Shown here one piece after another: positions 46,123 through 47,233 of a stretch of DNA of 47,233 nt. Position numbers and translations under genes: made by a program. Every line of letters starts with the position of its first letter. The stretch's first letter is position 1. The stretch covers positions 1 through 47,233 of the forward strand of contig JAJFGX010000045.1 of assembly GCA_021775895.1 (NCBI GenBank), written 5' to 3'. The stretch is from Alphaproteobacteria bacterium (lineage in GTDB: Bacteria; Pseudomonadota; Alphaproteobacteria; Micavibrionales; CSBR16-224). Under the pieces are notes generated by a model, which did not search any database, was not told the DNA's origin, and was given only the letters and a program-made list of their open reading frames with translations.

Positions 46123-46872
46123 ATGCAACGATTGCGTATTGGTATTTCTTCTTGTTTTTTTTATGCAGGCACAGTTCATCAGCATAAGACATTTATGTAT
46201 GCTGAAAGAGAGCTATATCAATGGATAGCCAGTGCTGGTGCTATCCCGTATCTTATTCCAGATGTTGGCGATACTATAAATGGCTTAAACTTGCATGATG
46301 TTATATCTGATCTTGATGCAGTTATTTTAAGTGGCGGAGTTGATGTTTCTCCAAAATCATATGGTGAAAAGCCCTTAAAACCTGAATGGGAAGGCGATTA
46401 TTATAGAGACCAGTATGAAATAGAAATATTTAATACTGCCAGAGAATTAGCAAAGCCAATATTAGGTATTTGTCGAGGGCATCAATTGATAAATGTGGCT
46501 CTAGGTGGAACTTTATATCAAGACTTAAATGAGCAAGAAGCAACGAATGTGATACATCGAGATGCTGATATTTATGATAATTTAAAGCATGAAATGAAAA
46601 TTATGCCAGAAACTGAATTGGCAAGAATTTTCCCAGATATTACAAATGCAACAATTAATACAGTGCATCATCAAGCTATAAAAGACTTAGGTGAAGGCCT
46701 TATCGTGCAAGCATTATCTACCCCAGATAATATTATTGAATCCATTTGGTTGGAAGGTAGTAAGTCTTACGTAATGGGCGTGCAATGGCACCCCGAATGG
46801 ATTAAAGATAGCAATTTATTACCCTCTAGAAATATCTTAGATCACTTTTTAGCTGTTGCAAAAGACATCTAG
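46123..46872 (+). CDS. puuD: PuuD-like gamma-glutamyl-GABA hydrolase (peptidase C26)
   Basis: 249 aa class I glutamine-amidotransferase-like hydrolase. Nucleophile C117 in ILGICRGHQLINVALGG, second half of the triad H223 and E225 in VQWHPEW, plus SGGVDVSPKSYGE and NTVHHQAIKDLG. The family frees glutamate from gamma-glutamyl-GABA or similar gamma-glutamyl amides. Last gene of the operon. A gamma-glutamyl synthetase (PuuA-like), needed for the complete pathway, is not in the window. Confidence 0.85.
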   Translation: MQRLRIGISSCFFYAGTVHQHKTFMYAERELYQWIASAGAIPYLIPDVGDTINGLNLHDVISDLDAVILSGGVDVSPKSYGEKPLKPEWEGDYYRDQYEIEIFNTARELAKPILGICRGHQLINVALGGTLYQDLNEQEATNVIHRDADIYDNLKHEMKIMPETELARIFPDITNATINTVHHQAIKDLGEGLIVQALSTPDNIIESIWLEGSKSYVMGVQWHPEWIKDSNLLPSRNILDHFLAVAKDI

Positions 46873-46904
46873 GCTTCTGGTAGTCTCACAAAGAAAATAT
46901 TCAG

Positions 46905-46933
46905 TTGACATAATCGTAATGCTGTGATAAGAT
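46905..46933 (+). promoter_or_regulatory. Near-consensus sigma-70 promoter
   Basis: TTGACA (46905-46910), 17-base spacer, TAAGAT (46928-46933), 36 bases before the ATG of the last, partial gene. One of the two best promoter matches in the window. Confidence 0.7.
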
Positions 46934-46968
46934 GGAGCTACTTAATCAGATAAATTAAAGTGGCTAAT

Positions 46969-47233
46969 ATGTACAAGAAACTGAAAAAACAAAATGGCGA
47001 GAAATTCGCACAAACAATCAGGGATTACCACAATGGAATCTTGGAGCTTCCAGATCTTGATATTATTCTCCGTCATGCAGGGCGGAATGCAGAGCCTTTA
47101 CTGCCATATCTTACGAGCCTACTCACGGCTGATGACTCTGAGTCTATAGCCACACCAAAAGATCCATTTGTATTGCTTGACCAAGCAGGATATGAGGCTT
47201 TTCACGCAGACACACTGGAAAAACAAAATAGCA
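46969..47233 (+). CDS. Unrecognised protein, N-terminal part
   Basis: 88 codons of an open frame that leaves the window. Begins MYKKLKKQNGEKFAQTIRDY, then LPDLDIILRHAGRNAEPLLPYLTSLL, followed by acidic linker and FVLLDQAGYEAF. No known domain seen; no signal peptide. The 180 bases at 46981-47160 are 44% G+C by count, against roughly a third in neighbouring genes, suggesting foreign origin. Behind a strong promoter at 46905. Confidence 0.6.
   Translation, partial: MYKKLKKQNGEKFAQTIRDYHNGILELPDLDIILRHAGRNAEPLLPYLTSLLTADDSESIATPKDPFVLLDQAGYEAFHADTLEKQNS

Overview
The window is one continuous stretch of a low-G+C (about one third by eye) alphaproteobacterial chromosome. The lineage call rests on a clear CtrA cell-cycle regulator, the alphaproteobacterial type of SerC, TolR/TolA/TolB proteins of the usual alphaproteobacterial type, and the general style of the housekeeping genes. 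FlhB and a CheZ-like phosphatase suggest a flagellated, chemotactic cell; lipid II, Tol, lytic transglycosylase and surface-polysaccharide genes show a full Gram-negative envelope. The genus cannot be told from the sequence alone.

Layout. 1-882: end of metK, then trmB. 1000-9049 (all minus strand): an envelope block of RodA, an N-formylglutamate amidohydrolase-like protein, TolR-TolA-TolB, an MltB-type and an RlpA-type lytic transglycosylase and a D,D-carboxypeptidase; tolQ and pal are not in it. 9080-10219: a 151-bp direct repeat enclosing a prepilin-like gene broken at a run of eight G. 10176-11905: DUF3179 protein and ctrA. 12278-21128: a surface-polysaccharide locus with WecA-like initiator, glycosyltransferase, Wzy-like polymerase and all five Wbp-type steps (A, B, E, D, I) to UDP-ManNAc3NAcA. 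21228-25625 (minus): sucC-sucD followed by a kinase/L,D-transpeptidase fusion and a HEPN-like conserved hypothetical. 25794-31751: glmM, a hypothetical, and the whole serine pathway (serA, serC, and serB divergent). 31821-33219: cheZ with the scar of a tandem duplication and a small chimeric ORF. 33244-36837: methyltransferase, flhB, and two tandem paralogues built of LRR-like repeats. 36827-40505 (minus): ubiE-coaBC-dut-kbl. 40591-42153: murJ. 42353-46872: a four-gene catabolic operon (leucine dehydrogenase, aldehyde dehydrogenase, iron alcohol dehydrogenase, PuuD-like hydrolase). 46969-end: start of an unrecognised, more G+C-rich gene behind a strong promoter.

Several dispersed repeats mark the intergenic spaces: a 105-106-bp MITE-like palindromic element (885-990, 19954-20058), a G+C-rich hairpin family (9131, 10120, 12107, 42255), two members of which end in hairpins whose arms differ but still pair, and a REP-like element that supplies the last ten codons of glmM. 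The most unusual items are the kinase/L,D-transpeptidase fusion, the possibly phase-variable prepilin-like gene inside a direct repeat, and the small ORF that joins a new N-terminus to the last 29 codons of cheZ. No tRNA, rRNA, CRISPR array, transposase or prophage module was seen.
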